Assembly: GCF_001039355.2 (NCBI RefSeq)
Contig: NW_019775783.1
Span: 82,399-114,413 of the forward strand
Source: Lingula anatina
Lineage: Eukaryota; Brachiopoda; Lingulata; Lingulida; Lingulidae
Length of the DNA: 32,015 nt
Direction: 5' to 3'
How positions within the stretch are numbered: the stretch's first letter is position 1; every line of letters begins with the position of its first letter. This document shows, piece by piece, positions 31,708 to 32,015 of the stretch. A program made the position numbers and the translations under genes. The notes below the pieces were generated by a model that made no database searches, was not told the origin of the DNA, and was given only the letters and a program-made list of their open reading frames with translations.

Positions 31708-31807
31708 CTGAGTACAAGTTCGACTCGGGGACATTTTTATACAAGGTGATACAAAGGAAGTGTGATGCTGAGTGGGCATGATATCCATCAGACTTGCCCC
31801 CTTCTCC
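31708..31807 (-). CDS. Weak candidate exon, possibly short-chain collagen C4-like
   Basis: Bounded by an acceptor TTTGTGCCAG and a donor TCAG|GTGAAT; 100 nt, phase 0 to 1. It reads GEGGKSDGYHAHSASHFLCI and then TLYKNVPESNLYS. The G-Y-H-x-H-S-A-S-x-F-L-C pattern recalls the globular domain of short-chain collagen C4-like proteins of marine invertebrates. The match is short and from memory of the pattern only; the neighbouring exons were not found. Confidence 0.3.
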
Positions 31808-32015
31808 CTGGCACAAACAAACATATTTTTTCAGTTGGTATATCTCAAGTATAAAGTGTACGATAACAACCCTTAAACAATCGAAGGCAACAATTACAGC
31901 AAACTTCAGGGAAATCCCCAAAGAGGTATGTGTTCGAGTGTTCGACAATTTTGCGTGACATATGCTAGTGTCCCTCAGTGTCGCTGAGGCCATTTGGAAC
32001 ATATTAAAAAAAAAA
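31808..32015. other. Non-coding end of the window
   Basis: No supported feature; ends in an A run that is cut by the window edge. Confidence 0.4.

Overview
Eukaryotic, intron-rich, AT-rich invertebrate genomic DNA. GT-AG introns, secreted cysteine-rich peptides, tRNA-derived and palindromic repeats, a Ty3/gypsy-type gag-protease element and microsatellites suggest a marine invertebrate, probably a lophotrochozoan such as a bivalve; the species cannot be fixed from the sequence. All multi-exon models below were built by hand from splice signals and phase matching, not from transcripts.

Left (1-2.9 kb): the last two exons of an unrecognised plus-strand gene (191-577), a possible terminal exon on the minus strand (1321-1476), a palindromic MITE, and two phase-0, 35-codon coiled-coil exons on the minus strand (2368-2837).

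Middle (3.2-12.6 kb): two direct copies of a 3.3-kb block (3183-6514 and 9255-12579) flank a gag-protease LTR element that lacks reverse transcriptase (6517-9254). Single N characters sit at the same place in both LTRs. The second block starts exactly at the end of the 3' LTR, where the first block shows the empty site. This looks like two haplotypes laid end to end, although a true duplication is possible.

Centre (12.8-17.6 kb): the most striking gene is a complete five-exon plus-strand gene (14270-17513). It encodes a signal peptide, two beta-defensin-like six-cysteine modules, a polyserine linker and a zinc D-Ala-D-Ala peptidase-like (M15) domain. This suggests a secreted antibacterial protein that joins an antimicrobial module to a peptidoglycan hydrolase.

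Right (18-25.2 kb): two minus-strand membrane protein genes. One (18380-21335, C-terminal part not seen) is a type II membrane protein with an extracellular coiled coil. The other (22596-25136, complete) is a type I membrane protein with a von Willebrand factor A domain, a duplicated Ser/Thr stalk and a short basic tail.

Far right (25-32 kb): mostly intergenic sequence with repeats, then a complete two-exon gene for a ten-cysteine secreted peptide resembling the Diedel cytokine family (28651-29366), a damaged copy of its second exon (30343-30441) and a weak candidate exon (31708-31807). A defensin-peptidase, a vWA receptor, a coiled-coil receptor and Diedel-like peptides together suggest an innate-immunity neighbourhood; that grouping is inference.
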